Source of the DNA: Spirochaetaceae bacterium
GTDB lineage: Bacteria; Spirochaetota; Spirochaetia; Treponematales; Rectinemataceae
Reading direction: 5' to 3'
DNA length: 64,000 nucleotides
Assembly (NCBI GenBank): GCA_025356015.1
Contig: JANXYO010000091.1
Location: forward strand, 1-64,000
Of the stretch, positions 1 to 9,895 are shown one piece after another. The translations under genes and the position numbers were made by a program. Position 1 is the stretch's first letter. Every line of letters starts with the position of its first letter. The notes under the pieces are model-generated. The model ran no database searches. It saw nothing but the letters and a program-made list of their open reading frames with translations, and had not been told where the DNA came from.

Positions 1-1
1 C

Positions 2-2626
2 CTCGGCCTGGACCTGCCCTACTTCTGCTGGCACCCCGCCATGCACTCGGTCGGCGCCTGCCGGCAGTGCGCGGTCAAGGTCTTCAAGGACGAGAAGGAT
101 GCCCGCGGCAGGATCGTCATGTCCTGCATGACGCCAGTGGAGGAGGGCATGAGGGTCTCGGTCGAGGATCCCCAGGCGAAGTCCTTCCGCAAGGGCATCG
201 TCGAGTTCCTCATGGTAAACCATCCCCACGACTGCCCGGTCTGCGACGAGGGGGGCGAATGCCACCTCCAGGACATGACCGTGATGACGGGGCACAATTA
301 CCGCCGCTACCGCTTTACCAAGCGGACCCACCGCAACCAGGACCTCGGGCCCTTCGTCAACCACGAGATGAACCGCTGCATCCAGTGCTACCGCTGCGCC
401 CGCTTCTACCGCGACTACGCGGGGGGCCGCGACTTCGCTGTGCTTGGCTGCCACGACCACGTCTATTTCGGCCGCCACGAGAGCGGGACCCTCGAGAACC
501 AGTTCTCGGGCAACCTCTGCGAGGTCTGTCCCACGGGTGTCTTCACCGACAAGACCCTCAAATCGCACTACGTGCGCAAGTGGGACCTGCACACGGCCCC
601 GGCGGTCTGCCCCCACTGCGCCGTGGGCTGCGGCATCACCCCCGGAGAGCGCTACGGCTCGCTCAAACGCATCAAGCCCCGCTACAACGGCGAGGTGAAT
701 TCCTACTTCATCTGCGACCGCGGACGCTACGGCTACGAGTACGCGAATGCCGAAACGCGCATCCGGGGCGCCCTCATGAAGGGCTCTGGCGGCCTCGAGC
801 CCGCCCAGGACCTTCTCGCCCTTGGCGAGGCTGCCCGGGCTCTTGGCGCGGGCAGGCCAATGGGCATAGGCTCGGCCAGGGCCTCGGTCGAGACGAACTA
901 CGCCCTGCGCGCCCTGGTGGGGCCCGGCGACTTCTACCTTAGCGAGAGCGACTCCACGGTCGAGCTCTACGGCCTTATGGCCCTCACACTGGCCGAGGGC
1001 GGCACCGCCTCGGCCTCGCCCCGCGAGGCCTCGCGTGCCGACGCCGTCCTTGTCCTCGGCGAGGACGTCTGGAACACGGCCCCCATCCTGGCCCTCAACC
1101 TCAGGCAGGCATCGCGCAACGCGCCAAATAGGGCTGCGACCGCGAAGATGCGGATCTCCCCCTGGGACGATGCGGCCCTCCGCGAGGCCGCCCAGGACAG
1201 GCCGGGGCCCTTCTACCTCGCCTTGAGCGAGGCGAGCGAGCTCGACGGCGTGGCCCGCGAGACCTACAGGGCTGGCCCCGACGATATCGCCAGGCTCGGC
1301 TTCGCAGTGGCGAAGGCAATTGACCCGGCGGCCCCAGGGCCCCAGGACCTCGCGCCGGCCGTGCAGGAGCTCGCCGCGAGGATCGCGGCCGAGCTCAAGG
1401 CCGCCGAGCGGCCCCTCGTGGTCGCGGGCTCCGCCCTGGGCAGTGCGGCCCTCATACAGGCCGCGGCCTGCGTCGCCAAAGCCCTGAAAGCCGCCGGCCG
1501 CTCGCCCCTCATCAGCCTCGTCTTCCCCGAGGCGAACTCCCTCGGCGCCGCCATGCTCGGGCCCCGCGGCCTCGGCTCGGCGGCAAGGGCGATGGGGGAG
1601 GGCAGGCCCCTGGTGATCGCCGAGGCCGAGCTCTTGCGCTCCATGGGGCCGGATGCGGCGGCCCTTCTCGAGCGCGCAACGCGTGTCGTCGCCATCGACC
1701 ACACGGCGAACCGGACTACCGCCTTCTCCCACATCGTGCTGCCCGCGGCCGCCCTCGGTGAGGGCACCGGGACCTTCGTCTCGAGCGAAGGGAGGGCCCA
1801 GCGCTTCTTCCCCGCATTCAAGCCAGAATCGCCCATCGCCGATAGCTGGCGCTGGATCGGCAGGCTCGCAGGGGCCTCAGGGAAACCCGCCCAGGCCTGG
1901 TCCAGCCTCGAGGAGATACAGAAGGCGATCGCCGCCGAGTTCCCCGCCCTCGCCGGCATCCAGAAGGCCGCCCCCGGAGCCGACTGGCGTTTCGAGGGCC
2001 AGAGGATAGGCCGGGGCTCGCACAGGGAATCGGGCCGCACCTCGGTGAACGCCCACCGCGATGTGCACGAGGCGATGCCGCCCGCGGATCAGGACTCCGG
2101 CCTCGCCTACACGATGGAGGGCTCGCCCAGGGACCAGCCCTCGGCCCTCGTCCCGAGGTTCTGGTCGCCGGGCTGGAACTCAGACCAGGCTGTGAACAAG
2201 TTCCAGAGCGAGGTCAACGGCGAGCTTTACGGTGGAGACCCGGGCGAGAGGCTCTTTGAGCCCAGTGAGGTCCAAGGGGGCTATGAGGCGGGCGCCATAC
2301 CCGCGGCCTTCGCGGCCAGGAAGGATGCCCTCCTCGCCCTGCCCCGCTTCCTCAGCTTCGGCTCAGACGAGCTCTCCTCCCTCGCACCTGCGGTGAAGCA
2401 GCGCATCCCCGCGCCCCATGTCGGGGTATCGAAGGCCGACGCCGGGCGCCTGGGCCTGTTTGATGGAGAGAGGGCCAGGCTGAGCTTCCTGGATGGAAGG
2501 CCCCCCGTGGTCCTGCCCGTCAAGATCAGGGACCTGGCCCCGGGCACCGCGTCCCTTCCCGTCGGCCTGCCCGGCTCGCCCCTCCTTCGGGAGCCGGCCT
2601 GGGTGAAGCTCGAGGCCCTGCTATGA
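2..2626 (+). CDS. nuoG: NADH-quinone oxidoreductase subunit G (5' end outside window)
   Basis: Large Fe-S subunit of the peripheral arm of complex I, carrying electrons from the NADH/FMN module towards the quinone site. The reading frame is open to the left edge, so the true start lies upstream. Visible motifs in order: the [2Fe-2S] cysteines around FCWHP, GACRQC and MSC; the His-ligated cluster HPHDCPVCDEGGEC; the paired motif CIQCYRC with a later CEVCPTG; then CPHCAVGCG followed about 27 residues later by a lone Cys (FICDRG), the layout of the extra N7 cluster found in only part of the family. The rest resembles a molybdopterin-oxidoreductase fold without an obvious cofactor site, as is normal for NuoG. 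It overlaps nuoH by ATGA. Identity is secure; only the start is missing. Confidence 0.96.
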   Translation, partial: LGLDLPYFCWHPAMHSVGACRQCAVKVFKDEKDARGRIVMSCMTPVEEGMRVSVEDPQAKSFRKGIVEFLMVNHPHDCPVCDEGGECHLQDMTVMTGHNYRRYRFTKRTHRNQDLGPFVNHEMNRCIQCYRCARFYRDYAGGRDFAVLGCHDHVYFGRHESGTLENQFSGNLCEVCPTGVFTDKTLKSHYVRKWDLHTAPAVCPHCAVGCGITPGERYGSLKRIKPRYNGEVNSYFICDRGRYGYEYANAETRIRGALMKGSGGLEPAQDLLALGEAARALGAGRPMGIGSARASVETNYALRALVGPGDFYLSESDSTVELYGLMALTLAEGGTASASPREASRADAVLVLGEDVWNTAPILALNLRQASRNAPNRAATAKMRISPWDDAALREAAQDRPGPFYLALSEASELDGVARETYRAGPDDIARLGFAVAKAIDPAAPGPQDLAPAVQELAARIAAELKAAERPLVVAGSALGSAALIQAAACVAKALKAAGRSPLISLVFPEANSLGAAMLGPRGLGSAARAMGEGRPLVIAEAELLRSMGPDAAALLERATRVVAIDHTANRTTAFSHIVLPAAALGEGTGTFVSSEGRAQRFFPAFKPESPIADSWRWIGRLAGASGKPAQAWSSLEEIQKAIAAEFPALAGIQKAAPGADWRFEGQRIGRGSHRESGRTSVNAHRDVHEAMPPADQDSGLAYTMEGSPRDQPSALVPRFWSPGWNSDQAVNKFQSEVNGELYGGDPGERLFEPSEVQGGYEAGAIPAAFAARKDALLALPRFLSFGSDELSSLAPAVKQRIPAPHVGVSKADAGRLGLFDGERARLSFLDGRPPVVLPVKIRDLAPGTASLPVGLPGSPLLREPAWVKLEALL

Positions 2627-3567
2627 ACCCAGTCCTTTTCGCGATCGCCCTGGTCTTCGGCATCCTCTTCTTCGCGGCCTTCGTGATCTGGATCGAGCGC
2701 CGATTCCTCGCCCTGGTCCAGGAGCGCTACGGGCCCAACCGCGTGGGTCCCCTCGGCCTGGTCCAGGTCATCGCCGACATCATCAAGATCCTCACCAAGG
2801 AGAACTGGATACCTCCCTTCGCGGACAAGGGCGTCTTCGTCATAGCCCCGATGATCATCATGGTGACAGTCCTGGCCTCCTTTGCCGTCATTCCGCTCGG
2901 ACCCGGCATCGTCGCCTCCGACCTCGATGTCGGCCTCCTTTTCTTCCTCGCCATGTCCTCCCTCGCCGTGTACAGCGTCGCCCTCGCGGGCTGGGCCTCG
3001 AACTCGAAGTTCGCCCTCCTTGGCGGCATCAGGGCCGTCGGCCAGATGGTGAGCTACGAGGTCTTCATGGGCATCTCCCTACTTGGGGTCGTCCTCCAGA
3101 CCGGGTCCTTCAGCCTGGTCGCCATCATCGAGGCCCAGAGAAGGCTCTGGTTCTGCGTGCCCCAGTTCGTCGGCTTCGTCGTCTTCTTCATCGCCGGCCT
3201 CGCCGAGACGAGGCGCATCCCCTTCGACCTGCCCGAGGCCGAGAGCGAGCTCGTCGCGGGTTACCACACCGAGTACTCCGGTTTCAAGTTCGCGATGTTC
3301 TACCTTGGCGAGTACGTGGGCATCACCTTGATCTCGTCCATGATCGTCGTGCTCTTCTTCGGAGGATGGCTCGGTCCATGGCTCCCGCCCTTCCTCTGGT
3401 TCGTCGTGAAGACCCTGTTCTTTGTCGTCGTTTTCGTCCTCATCAGGGGCTCCCTGCCCCGGCCCCGATACGACCAACTGATAGGATTCGGCTGGAAGCT
3501 GATGTTCCCCCTCGCCCTGGCCAACCTCGTGGCCACGGGCGGCATCGTGCTCGCGCTCGCTCGATAA
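2623..3567 (+). CDS. nuoH: NADH-quinone oxidoreductase subunit H
   Basis: Membrane subunit of complex I that, with NuoB and NuoD, forms the quinone-binding chamber. The protein has 314 residues and about eight hydrophobic segments, with the family signature [20 protein letters not shown] near the N terminus, the acidic loop [20 protein letters not shown] around residues 200-220, and a C-terminal [14 protein letters not shown] motif. The start ATG overlaps the nuoG stop (ATGA), so translation is probably coupled. Length and motifs fit the family, with nothing missing. Confidence 0.97.
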   Translation: MNPVLFAIALVFGILFFAAFVIWIERRFLALVQERYGPNRVGPLGLVQVIADIIKILTKENWIPPFADKGVFVIAPMIIMVTVLASFAVIPLGPGIVASDLDVGLLFFLAMSSLAVYSVALAGWASNSKFALLGGIRAVGQMVSYEVFMGISLLGVVLQTGSFSLVAIIEAQRRLWFCVPQFVGFVVFFIAGLAETRRIPFDLPEAESELVAGYHTEYSGFKFAMFYLGEYVGITLISSMIVVLFFGGWLGPWLPPFLWFVVKTLFFVVVFVLIRGSLPRPRYDQLIGFGWKLMFPLALANLVATGGIVLALAR

Positions 3568-3577
3568 GGAGAGACCC

Positions 3578-4093
3578 ATGATGAGCATACTGAGGGCGAT
3601 CTGGGTCGTGCTGAAGCACATCTTCGGACCCAAGGTGACGGTCCTGTACCCCGAGGTGAAGCGTCGCCTGCCCGCGAGGTGGAGGGGGAGGATCATCCTC
3701 TCCCGCGATCCCGACGGCGAGGAGCGCTGCGTCGGCTGCTATCTCTGCGCCGTCGCCTGCCCGCCTTCCTGCATCTCCCTCCAGGCCGCGACCGCCGAGG
3801 ACGGCAGGCGTTTCCCCTCATTCTTCCGCATCAATTTCTCGCGGTGCATCTTCTGCGGCTTCTGCGAGGAGGCCTGCCCCACCTACGCGATCCAGCTGAC
3901 TCCCGACTACGAGATGGGCGAATACTCGAGGAAGAACCTCGTCTACGAGAAGGAAGACCTCCTCATCTCGGGCACGGGCAAGTATCCCGGCTACAATTTC
4001 TACCGCCACGCGGGCCTCGCCATCAAGGGCAAGGACAAGGGCCAGGCCGAGGGCGAGCGTCCGCCCGTCGACGTGAAGGATCTCCTGCCATGA
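3578..4093 (+). CDS. nuoI: NADH-quinone oxidoreductase subunit I
   Basis: Ferredoxin-like subunit of complex I carrying two [4Fe-4S] clusters (N6a and N6b) between NuoG and NuoB. At 171 residues it has the two expected motifs, [12 protein letters not shown] near residue 49 and [12 protein letters not shown] near residue 88. The N-terminal stretch is hydrophobic and probably amphipathic, lying on the membrane. A GGAGA ribosome site lies just ahead of the first ATG; a second ATG follows immediately and could also serve. It sits 10 bases after nuoH in the nuo operon. Confidence 0.96.
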   Translation: MMSILRAIWVVLKHIFGPKVTVLYPEVKRRLPARWRGRIILSRDPDGEERCVGCYLCAVACPPSCISLQAATAEDGRRFPSFFRINFSRCIFCGFCEEACPTYAIQLTPDYEMGEYSRKNLVYEKEDLLISGTGKYPGYNFYRHAGLAIKGKDKGQAEGERPPVDVKDLLP

Positions 4094-4109
4094 AAAAAAG
4101 GGTGAGCCC

Positions 4110-4619
4110 ATGAATGTCAGTTTCATCGTCGCCGGCGTGGTCGCGATCCTCGCCACCGTCATGGTCATCGTGCAGAGGAACGCCGTCCACGCCCTGCTCT
4201 ACCTCATCGTGTCCCTCTTCGCACTCGCGGTGACGATGTTCCTCCTGGGAGCCCCCTTCGTCGCGGCCCTCGAGGTGATCGTGTACGCTGGGGCCATCAT
4301 GGTCCTCTTCGTGTTCGTGGTCATGATGACAGGGGCCGAAAGCTCGAGGGTCGAGCCGCGCGCCTGGATCGGGCCCTCTATCCTTGGCATCGTCCTCCTG
4401 GCCGAACTCTCCTGGGTCCTCCTCTTCGCGCCCGCCGCGGCGGGAAGGGTGGTCGGCCAGGTCAAGGGTGTCAGTTCCAAGGAGCTGGGCATCGCCCTTC
4501 TGGGACCCTATCTGGTCGGCGTCGAGATCGCCGCCTTCCTCCTCCTCGCGGGCCTGGTCGGTGCCTACCATCTGGGGAGGCGGCACTCGCCGCCAAGCCT
4601 CCCCAAGGAAGGAGCCTAA
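4110..4619 (+). CDS. nuoJ: NADH-quinone oxidoreductase subunit J
   Basis: Small antiporter-associated membrane subunit of complex I. The 169-residue protein has five predicted membrane helices and the conserved third-helix segment EVIVYAGAIMVLFVFVVMM, which carries the pi-bulge involved in conformational coupling. The gene lies 16 bases after nuoI; the spacer contains the run AAAAAAAGGGTGAGCCC, giving an AAGGGTGAG-type ribosome site. The last part, after about residue 150, is a short polar tail. Confidence 0.95.
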   Translation: MNVSFIVAGVVAILATVMVIVQRNAVHALLYLIVSLFALAVTMFLLGAPFVAALEVIVYAGAIMVLFVFVVMMTGAESSRVEPRAWIGPSILGIVLLAELSWVLLFAPAAAGRVVGQVKGVSSKELGIALLGPYLVGVEIAAFLLLAGLVGAYHLGRRHSPPSLPKEGA

Positions 4620-4622
4620 AGC

Positions 4623-5006
4623 ATGGCAGCGGTTTCCTTCGAGTACGGTCTCGCCCTCGCGGCGATCCTCTTCATCCTGGGCCTCGTGGGCCTGCTCACG
4701 CGTCGCAGCCTCGTGTTCATGCTCCTGTGCGTCGAGATAATGCTCAACGCCGCAGGTTTCGCCTTCATCGTCGCCGGAGCCCGCTGGGGCGGGGCCGACG
4801 GCCAGGTGATGTTCATCTTCCTCCTCACGATGGCTGCCGCCGAGGTCGCCGTCGGCCTCGCCCTCATCCTTGTACTTTCTGGACGGGTCCCCGGTGCCGT
4901 CCCCGACGAGGCTGCGGCCGGCGGAGAGCCGGCCCCGGTTGACATGAGAAGCCTCCTCGACACCGACTATCAGAAGGACGCCCAGGCGGGGAGGACCAGG
5001 CCATGA
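4623..5006 (+). CDS. nuoK: NADH-quinone oxidoreductase subunit K
   Basis: Membrane subunit of complex I homologous to MrpC. It has three helices with the conserved acidic positions in the second and third ([13 protein letters not shown] and [15 protein letters not shown]), which belong to the proton path along the membrane arm. At 127 residues it is somewhat longer than the usual 100, because a polar tail of about 30 residues follows the last helix. A good ribosome site (AAGGAG) overlaps the end of nuoJ. It ends in an ATGA overlap with nuoL. Confidence 0.95.
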   Translation: MAAVSFEYGLALAAILFILGLVGLLTRRSLVFMLLCVEIMLNAAGFAFIVAGARWGGADGQVMFIFLLTMAAAEVAVGLALILVLSGRVPGAVPDEAAAGGEPAPVDMRSLLDTDYQKDAQAGRTRP

Positions 5007-6925
5007 GCATCGTCGCCCTCATCCCCGCCTTCCCCTTCGCCGGAGCCCTCCTGATCTTCCTGGGCTGGAGGATGAAAGGAAGGACGGCCGCCATCATTGG
5101 CAGCGCGGCCGTGGGCCTTTCAATGGCCTCTGCCATCACCCTCGCGTCCATTTCCTCGCTCTCGCCCCAATCCGGATCGGCCTTTGGGCTGGTGCTCTGG
5201 AACTGGCTACAAGTGGGGTCCATCTCAGTGCCCATTGGCCTCGCCGTGGATGCCCTGTCCATCGTCATGTGCCTCGTCGTGACCGTCGTAGGCTTCCTCA
5301 TCCACCTCTACTCGGTCGACCACATGGCAGGGGAGGAGGGCTACGGCCGCTTCTTCGGCTACATGAACCTCTTCGTCGGTTCCATGCTCACCCTCGTCCT
5401 CGCCGACAACCTCCTCTTGCTCTACCTCGGCTGGGAGGGCGTGGGCCTGTGCTCCTACCTCCTCATCGGCTTCTGGTACCGCGAAAGCGCCAACGGAAGG
5501 GCGGCGAGGAAGGCCTTCATAGTCACCAGGATCGGCGACATATCCCTCCTCGTTGGCATCTTCCTCCTCGCCACCTCCCTCGGGAGCCTCGACATCCAGG
5601 AGATCGGCAGGAGGGCGGCCTCGGCCTGGCCCCTGGGTTCGCCCATCGCGAGCCTCGCAGCGGCCCTCGTCCTGGGCGGAGCCCTCGGCAAGTCGGCCCA
5701 GCTGCCCCTTCATACCTGGCTGCCCGACGCCATGGCCGGCCCCTCCCCGGTTAGTGCCCTGATCCACGCGGCCACGATGGTCACCGCCGGTGTCTACCTC
5801 GTCGCCCGGACCAACGCCCTCTTCGCCCTCGCCCCCGCGGTCCAGCTCGCCGTGGCGATAATCGGCGCAGCGACCCTCCTCGTCGCCGGCTGGAGCGCCC
5901 TTTTCCAGACCGACATAAAGCGCGTACTCGCCTACTCCACGATGAGCCAGATCGGCTACATGTTCCTCGCCCTGGGCCTCGGGGCCTGGACGGGCGCGAT
6001 CTTCCATCTCGCGATGCATGCCTTCTTCAAGGCCCTCCTCTTCCTCACCGCCGGCGTGATCATCAACGCCCTCCACCACGAGCACGACATCTTCAAGATG
6101 GGCGGCCTCGCCAGGAGGATGCCTTTCGCCTTCTGGGTCTTCCTGATCGGCAGCCTGGGCCTCACAGCCCTGCCACCGGTCACCTCGGGTTTCGCCAGCA
6201 AGGACGCCATAGTGGCAAGGGCCTGGACCTCGGGCGACCCGGGCCACCTGCTCTGGATCGCCGCGATGCTCGGCGTCCTCATCACCTCGGCCTACACCTT
6301 CCGCCTCCTCTTCGTGGTCTTCGCCGGGAGGGGCGCGAGCGCCGCGAACGCCGCGAACGCCGCCCATGGCAGCGCGCATGAGGGAGGCCAGGAGCTCGCG
6401 CGTCCCGGACCCCTCCTCACCATCCCCCTGGGCATCCTCGCGTTCTTCTGCCTCATTGGCGGGCTGGTCGACTTTCCGCGCATCCTGGGCGGTGTCCCCT
6501 GGTTCGGCACCTTCCTCGGCACGGCCCTTCCCCCCGCTAGGGAGGCCGAGGCAGGGGGCGGCAGCGAGCTCGCCCTTGCCCTCGCCTCGCTGGGGACTTC
6601 CCTCATGGGCATTCTGATCGGCGCTCTACTGTGGAGGCGCAGCCTGAAGCCCGGCTTTGTGAGCCCGAGTTCGGGCATCGCGTCATTCTTCAAGAAAGGC
6701 TGGGGCTTCGACAGGATCTACGCTGTCCTCTTCCAGACCCCCTTCGAGTGGCTCTGCCGCGTCAACAGAAGGGACGCCGTCAACCTGGCCTCGAACGGCA
6801 TCGGCACGGCCAACCTGGCCTTCTCACGCGTCCTCAGGAGCAGCCAGACGGGGATGATCCGCTGGTATGTCGCATTCCTTGCAGTGGGCGGCGCCCTCGT
6901 CATCGCCGCAGCGGTGATCCTATGA
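5003..6925 (+). CDS. nuoL: NADH-quinone oxidoreductase subunit L
   Basis: Largest proton-pumping subunit of complex I, related to Mrp antiporters. In 640 residues it shows the [18 protein letters not shown] motif with the conserved Glu, and the [30 protein letters not shown] block followed by the [20 protein letters not shown] block, which hold the conserved Lys and His residues. A C-terminal region with a long lateral helix and a last transmembrane segment (about residues 540-640) is present. Starts and stops overlap neighbours on both sides by ATGA. A short Ala-rich linker ([17 protein letters not shown]) near residue 440 is a lineage-specific loop. Confidence 0.97.
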   Translation: MSIVALIPAFPFAGALLIFLGWRMKGRTAAIIGSAAVGLSMASAITLASISSLSPQSGSAFGLVLWNWLQVGSISVPIGLAVDALSIVMCLVVTVVGFLIHLYSVDHMAGEEGYGRFFGYMNLFVGSMLTLVLADNLLLLYLGWEGVGLCSYLLIGFWYRESANGRAARKAFIVTRIGDISLLVGIFLLATSLGSLDIQEIGRRAASAWPLGSPIASLAAALVLGGALGKSAQLPLHTWLPDAMAGPSPVSALIHAATMVTAGVYLVARTNALFALAPAVQLAVAIIGAATLLVAGWSALFQTDIKRVLAYSTMSQIGYMFLALGLGAWTGAIFHLAMHAFFKALLFLTAGVIINALHHEHDIFKMGGLARRMPFAFWVFLIGSLGLTALPPVTSGFASKDAIVARAWTSGDPGHLLWIAAMLGVLITSAYTFRLLFVVFAGRGASAANAANAAHGSAHEGGQELARPGPLLTIPLGILAFFCLIGGLVDFPRILGGVPWFGTFLGTALPPAREAEAGGGSELALALASLGTSLMGILIGALLWRRSLKPGFVSPSSGIASFFKKGWGFDRIYAVLFQTPFEWLCRVNRRDAVNLASNGIGTANLAFSRVLRSSQTGMIRWYVAFLAVGGALVIAAAVIL

Positions 6926-8409
6926 TGCTTGCCCTCTTCATCGTCCTACCCCTGGTCTGCGGTTTCGCGGCCTGGATCCTGGGATCACGCGGCTCCACAG
7001 CGGGCCGCTGGATCAGCCTCGCTGGCAACGCCTTCAACCTGGTCCTCGCGGCATGGCTGTGGATTGCCCAGGCTTCAGGCTCCCTTGTCCCGGTTGAAGG
7101 GACCTGGCTGGCCCTGAGCTCCATGCCCTGGATCCCGGCCTACGGCATATCCTTCACCCTGGGCCTGGACGGGCTTTCCCTCCTCTTCGTGGCCCTCACT
7201 TCCCTCCTTGGGATCGCGGCCGTCCTGGCCTCCTGGAAGGGCATCCAGGAGAAGGTAGCCTTCTTCCATTTCTGCCTCTGTCTCGTCCTCGCAGGCATCA
7301 ACGGGGTCTTCCTCTCGATCGATCTCTTCCTCTTTGCCTTCATGTGGGAGCTCATGCTGATCCCCATGTACTTCCTGATCGACATCTGGGGCCACGAGGG
7401 AAGGCACCGCGCCGCCTTAAAGTTCTTTCTCTTCACCCAGATCGGCGGCCTCCTCATGTTTGTCGCCATCATCGGCCTCTACCTCGCCCACGCCGCAGCC
7501 ACAGGCCTTAGGACCTTTGACTACCGCCTCCTCCTTGGCACGGCCCTAGATCCCACCAGAGGCATGCTCCTCATGCTAGGCTTCTTCGCAGCCTTCGCCG
7601 TGAAGCTTCCCGCCTTCCCCCTCCACGCCTGGCTGCCAGACGCCCACACGGAGGCGCCCACCGCGGGCAGCGTGATCCTCGCGGGCCTCCTGCTCAAGAC
7701 CGGCGGCTACGGCCTCATCCGCTTCGTCCTGCCCCTTTTCCCCGAGGCCTCGCGCAGCTTCGCGCCCATCGCGATGTGGATAGGCGTCGCGGGCATCATC
7801 TACGGCGGCTTCATGGCCTTCAGCCAGACCGACATGAAGAGACTCGTCGCCTACACCTCGGTAAGCCACCTCGGCTTCGTCCTCCTGGGCGTCTTCGCCT
7901 TCAACGTCCAGGCATTGAACGGGGCGGTGATCCAGATGCTGAGCCATGGCCTCTCCACCGGCGCCCTCTTCATCCTCGTGGGTTCCCTGCAGGACAGGCT
8001 CCACACACGGGAGCTCTCCCGCATGGGCGGCCTGTGGTCAGCGGCTCCGAAGTTCGGGGCCTTCGGCCTGGTCCTCACCCTTGCCCTCCTGGGCCTGCCT
8101 GGCTTCGGCAACTTCATCGGGGAATTCCTCGTGCTGCTAGGGGCCTACCGCGCAAGCGTGAGCGTCGCCGTGGTGGCGGCCATCGGCCTCGTCTTCGCGA
8201 TGGTCTACTCGCTGCGGATGTACCAGCTCGCCTTCCACGGTGAAAGTTCGGACACGAAAGAAGTGCGCGATCTCGGGGCCATCGAGATCGCGGCCCTCGG
8301 CGCTATGATCATCGCCCTCTTCTGGCTCGGCATATTCCCCCAGGGGGCGATGGACGCCGCATCGCGCGCCCTTGGCGGAATCCTAGGCATTCTTGGAGGC
8401 ACCGCATGA
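6922..8409 (+). CDS. nuoM: NADH-quinone oxidoreductase subunit M
   Basis: Second antiporter-like proton-pumping subunit of complex I, 495 residues. Diagnostic blocks are FAFMWELMLIPMYFLIDIWG with the conserved Glu, KLPAFPLHAWLPDAHTEAPTAGSV, and FSQTDMKRLVAYTSVSHLGF. The same frame is open upstream into nuoL, but the ATG at 6922 overlaps the nuoL stop by ATGA and begins a normal hydrophobic N terminus, so this start is chosen. It ends in another ATGA overlap with nuoN. Confidence 0.96.
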   Translation: MMLALFIVLPLVCGFAAWILGSRGSTAGRWISLAGNAFNLVLAAWLWIAQASGSLVPVEGTWLALSSMPWIPAYGISFTLGLDGLSLLFVALTSLLGIAAVLASWKGIQEKVAFFHFCLCLVLAGINGVFLSIDLFLFAFMWELMLIPMYFLIDIWGHEGRHRAALKFFLFTQIGGLLMFVAIIGLYLAHAAATGLRTFDYRLLLGTALDPTRGMLLMLGFFAAFAVKLPAFPLHAWLPDAHTEAPTAGSVILAGLLLKTGGYGLIRFVLPLFPEASRSFAPIAMWIGVAGIIYGGFMAFSQTDMKRLVAYTSVSHLGFVLLGVFAFNVQALNGAVIQMLSHGLSTGALFILVGSLQDRLHTRELSRMGGLWSAAPKFGAFGLVLTLALLGLPGFGNFIGEFLVLLGAYRASVSVAVVAAIGLVFAMVYSLRMYQLAFHGESSDTKEVRDLGAIEIAALGAMIIALFWLGIFPQGAMDAASRALGGILGILGGTA

Positions 8410-9869
8410 GCGCGTCCGGCTACCTCGGCCTCCTGCCCCTCGCCATCCTGGCCGGAAGCGCCATCCTTGTCCTCTTCGGCCTCGCCTTTGCGAGGCAGCG
8501 CTACGAGACGGCCTTTGCCCTCTCGATGGCCGGCCTGGTCGCAGCCCTCGCGAGCCTCTTCTTCGCCTGGACCGGGGCCCCGCAGCGCTTCACCGCCCTC
8601 CTCGTCCTCGACCATTTCGCCTATCTCTCGATGGCCCTGAGCATCGGCGCGACCATCGTCGTCGAGTTCATGTCATTCGCCTATTTCCGCGCCCGGAGGG
8701 AGGAGAACGGGGAGTTCTATTTCCTCCTCCAGCTGGCCTGCCTCGGCTGCGCCGTCCTTGCCTCGAGCTCGAGCTTCGCCTCCTTCTTTCTCGGGCTCGA
8801 GCTCCTGAGCACGCCCCTGTTCACCCTCATAGGCTACCGCCGCGAGCGCGAGGCAGGGCTGCGCTCTGCCTTCATGTACCTCATCCTCGCCGGCGTTTCC
8901 TCGGCCTTCCTCCTCTTCGGCATGGCCCTGGTCTATCTCGAGACCGGCAGCCTCGACATCACGACGGCGGCCAGGGCGGCCTCAGGAAGCGCAAGCTTCA
9001 CGGTCCTCGCCGGCCTCGCCCTCATGACGGTGGGCATCGGCTTCAAGCTTGCCGTCGCCCCCTTCCATGTCTGGACCCCGGACATCTACGATGCCGCCCC
9101 CGCGCCGGCGACGGCCTTCATCGCGACAGCCTCCAAGGGAGCCATGGCCATCCTCCTCGTGCGCTTCTTCGCGCCAGCCGGCATCGCGGGAGCGGGGCCC
9201 TTTGCCTGGATCTTCGCAGCCATCGCGGGCATATCGATGTTCACCGGCAATATCCTCGCTCTGCGTGAGGGCAACCTGAAGCGCCTCCTGGCCTACAGCT
9301 CGATCGCCCACCTTGGCTACATACTCGTCGCCTTTGTCGCGAGCGGGAACCAGGGAAGCGCGGCCGTGTCCTTCTACCTTGTCGCCTATTTTGTCTCCAA
9401 CCTCGCAGCCTTCGCCGCCGTCGCTGGGCTCTCGACCAATGAGGCCGAGGCCGATTCCATCGAGCATTACCGCGGCCTCGCAAAGGGCCATCCCTGGGCC
9501 GCAGCCGCCCTCACCGCTTCCCTTCTGTCCCTGGCCGGCCTTCCGCTCACGGCTGGCTTCATGGGCAAGTTCGTGATCTTCGAGGCGGGCGCGGGCGCCT
9601 TCCTGTGGGTCCTCGTCGTGATCCTCGCGGTGAACAGCACCATCTCGATCTTCTACTACCTCAGGGTGGTCTCGGCCCTCTACCGCCCGGCAAGCGAGGC
9701 AGGCACGGGCTCCATGAGCCCGAGACCCGCCATGCCCGCCCTCGCTGCGATCGCACTCGCGGCCATGGCCATCGCGATCATCGTCATCGGTGCCATGCCC
9801 GGATCCCTCATGGCCTTCATAAGGGAGGTCGCCCGCGACATCGCCAGCAATGCCGCGGCCGCCCTCTAG
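8406..9869 (+). CDS. nuoN: NADH-quinone oxidoreductase subunit N
   Basis: Third antiporter-like subunit of complex I, and the last nuo gene here. The 487-residue protein has about 14 hydrophobic segments. Conserved blocks are FFLGLELLSTPLFTLIGYRR with the helix Glu, FKLAVAPFHVWTPDIYDAAP with the lysine position, and LKRLLAYSSIAHLGYILVAF. It overlaps nuoM by ATGA. The order G-H-I-J-K-L-M-N matches the standard nuo operon, so nuoA-F are expected to the left of the window. Confidence 0.96.
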   Translation: MSASGYLGLLPLAILAGSAILVLFGLAFARQRYETAFALSMAGLVAALASLFFAWTGAPQRFTALLVLDHFAYLSMALSIGATIVVEFMSFAYFRARREENGEFYFLLQLACLGCAVLASSSSFASFFLGLELLSTPLFTLIGYRREREAGLRSAFMYLILAGVSSAFLLFGMALVYLETGSLDITTAARAASGSASFTVLAGLALMTVGIGFKLAVAPFHVWTPDIYDAAPAPATAFIATASKGAMAILLVRFFAPAGIAGAGPFAWIFAAIAGISMFTGNILALREGNLKRLLAYSSIAHLGYILVAFVASGNQGSAAVSFYLVAYFVSNLAAFAAVAGLSTNEAEADSIEHYRGLAKGHPWAAAALTASLLSLAGLPLTAGFMGKFVIFEAGAGAFLWVLVVILAVNSTISIFYYLRVVSALYRPASEAGTGSMSPRPAMPALAAIALAAMAIAIIVIGAMPGSLMAFIREVARDIASNAAAAL

Positions 9870-9895
9870 AAATGGACCGGCAAAGGAGGACCGCA

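Noticed and set aside
5225-6379. Long open frame on the minus strand inside nuoL
   Set aside because: It is the reverse-strand shadow of a clear nuoL. Its sequence is rich in Glu/Gly/Arg with no domain pattern, as expected in GC-rich DNA.
6631-6921. In-frame extension upstream of nuoM
   Set aside because: It lies wholly within nuoL and lacks a hydrophobic N terminus; the ATG in the ATGA overlap is the natural start.
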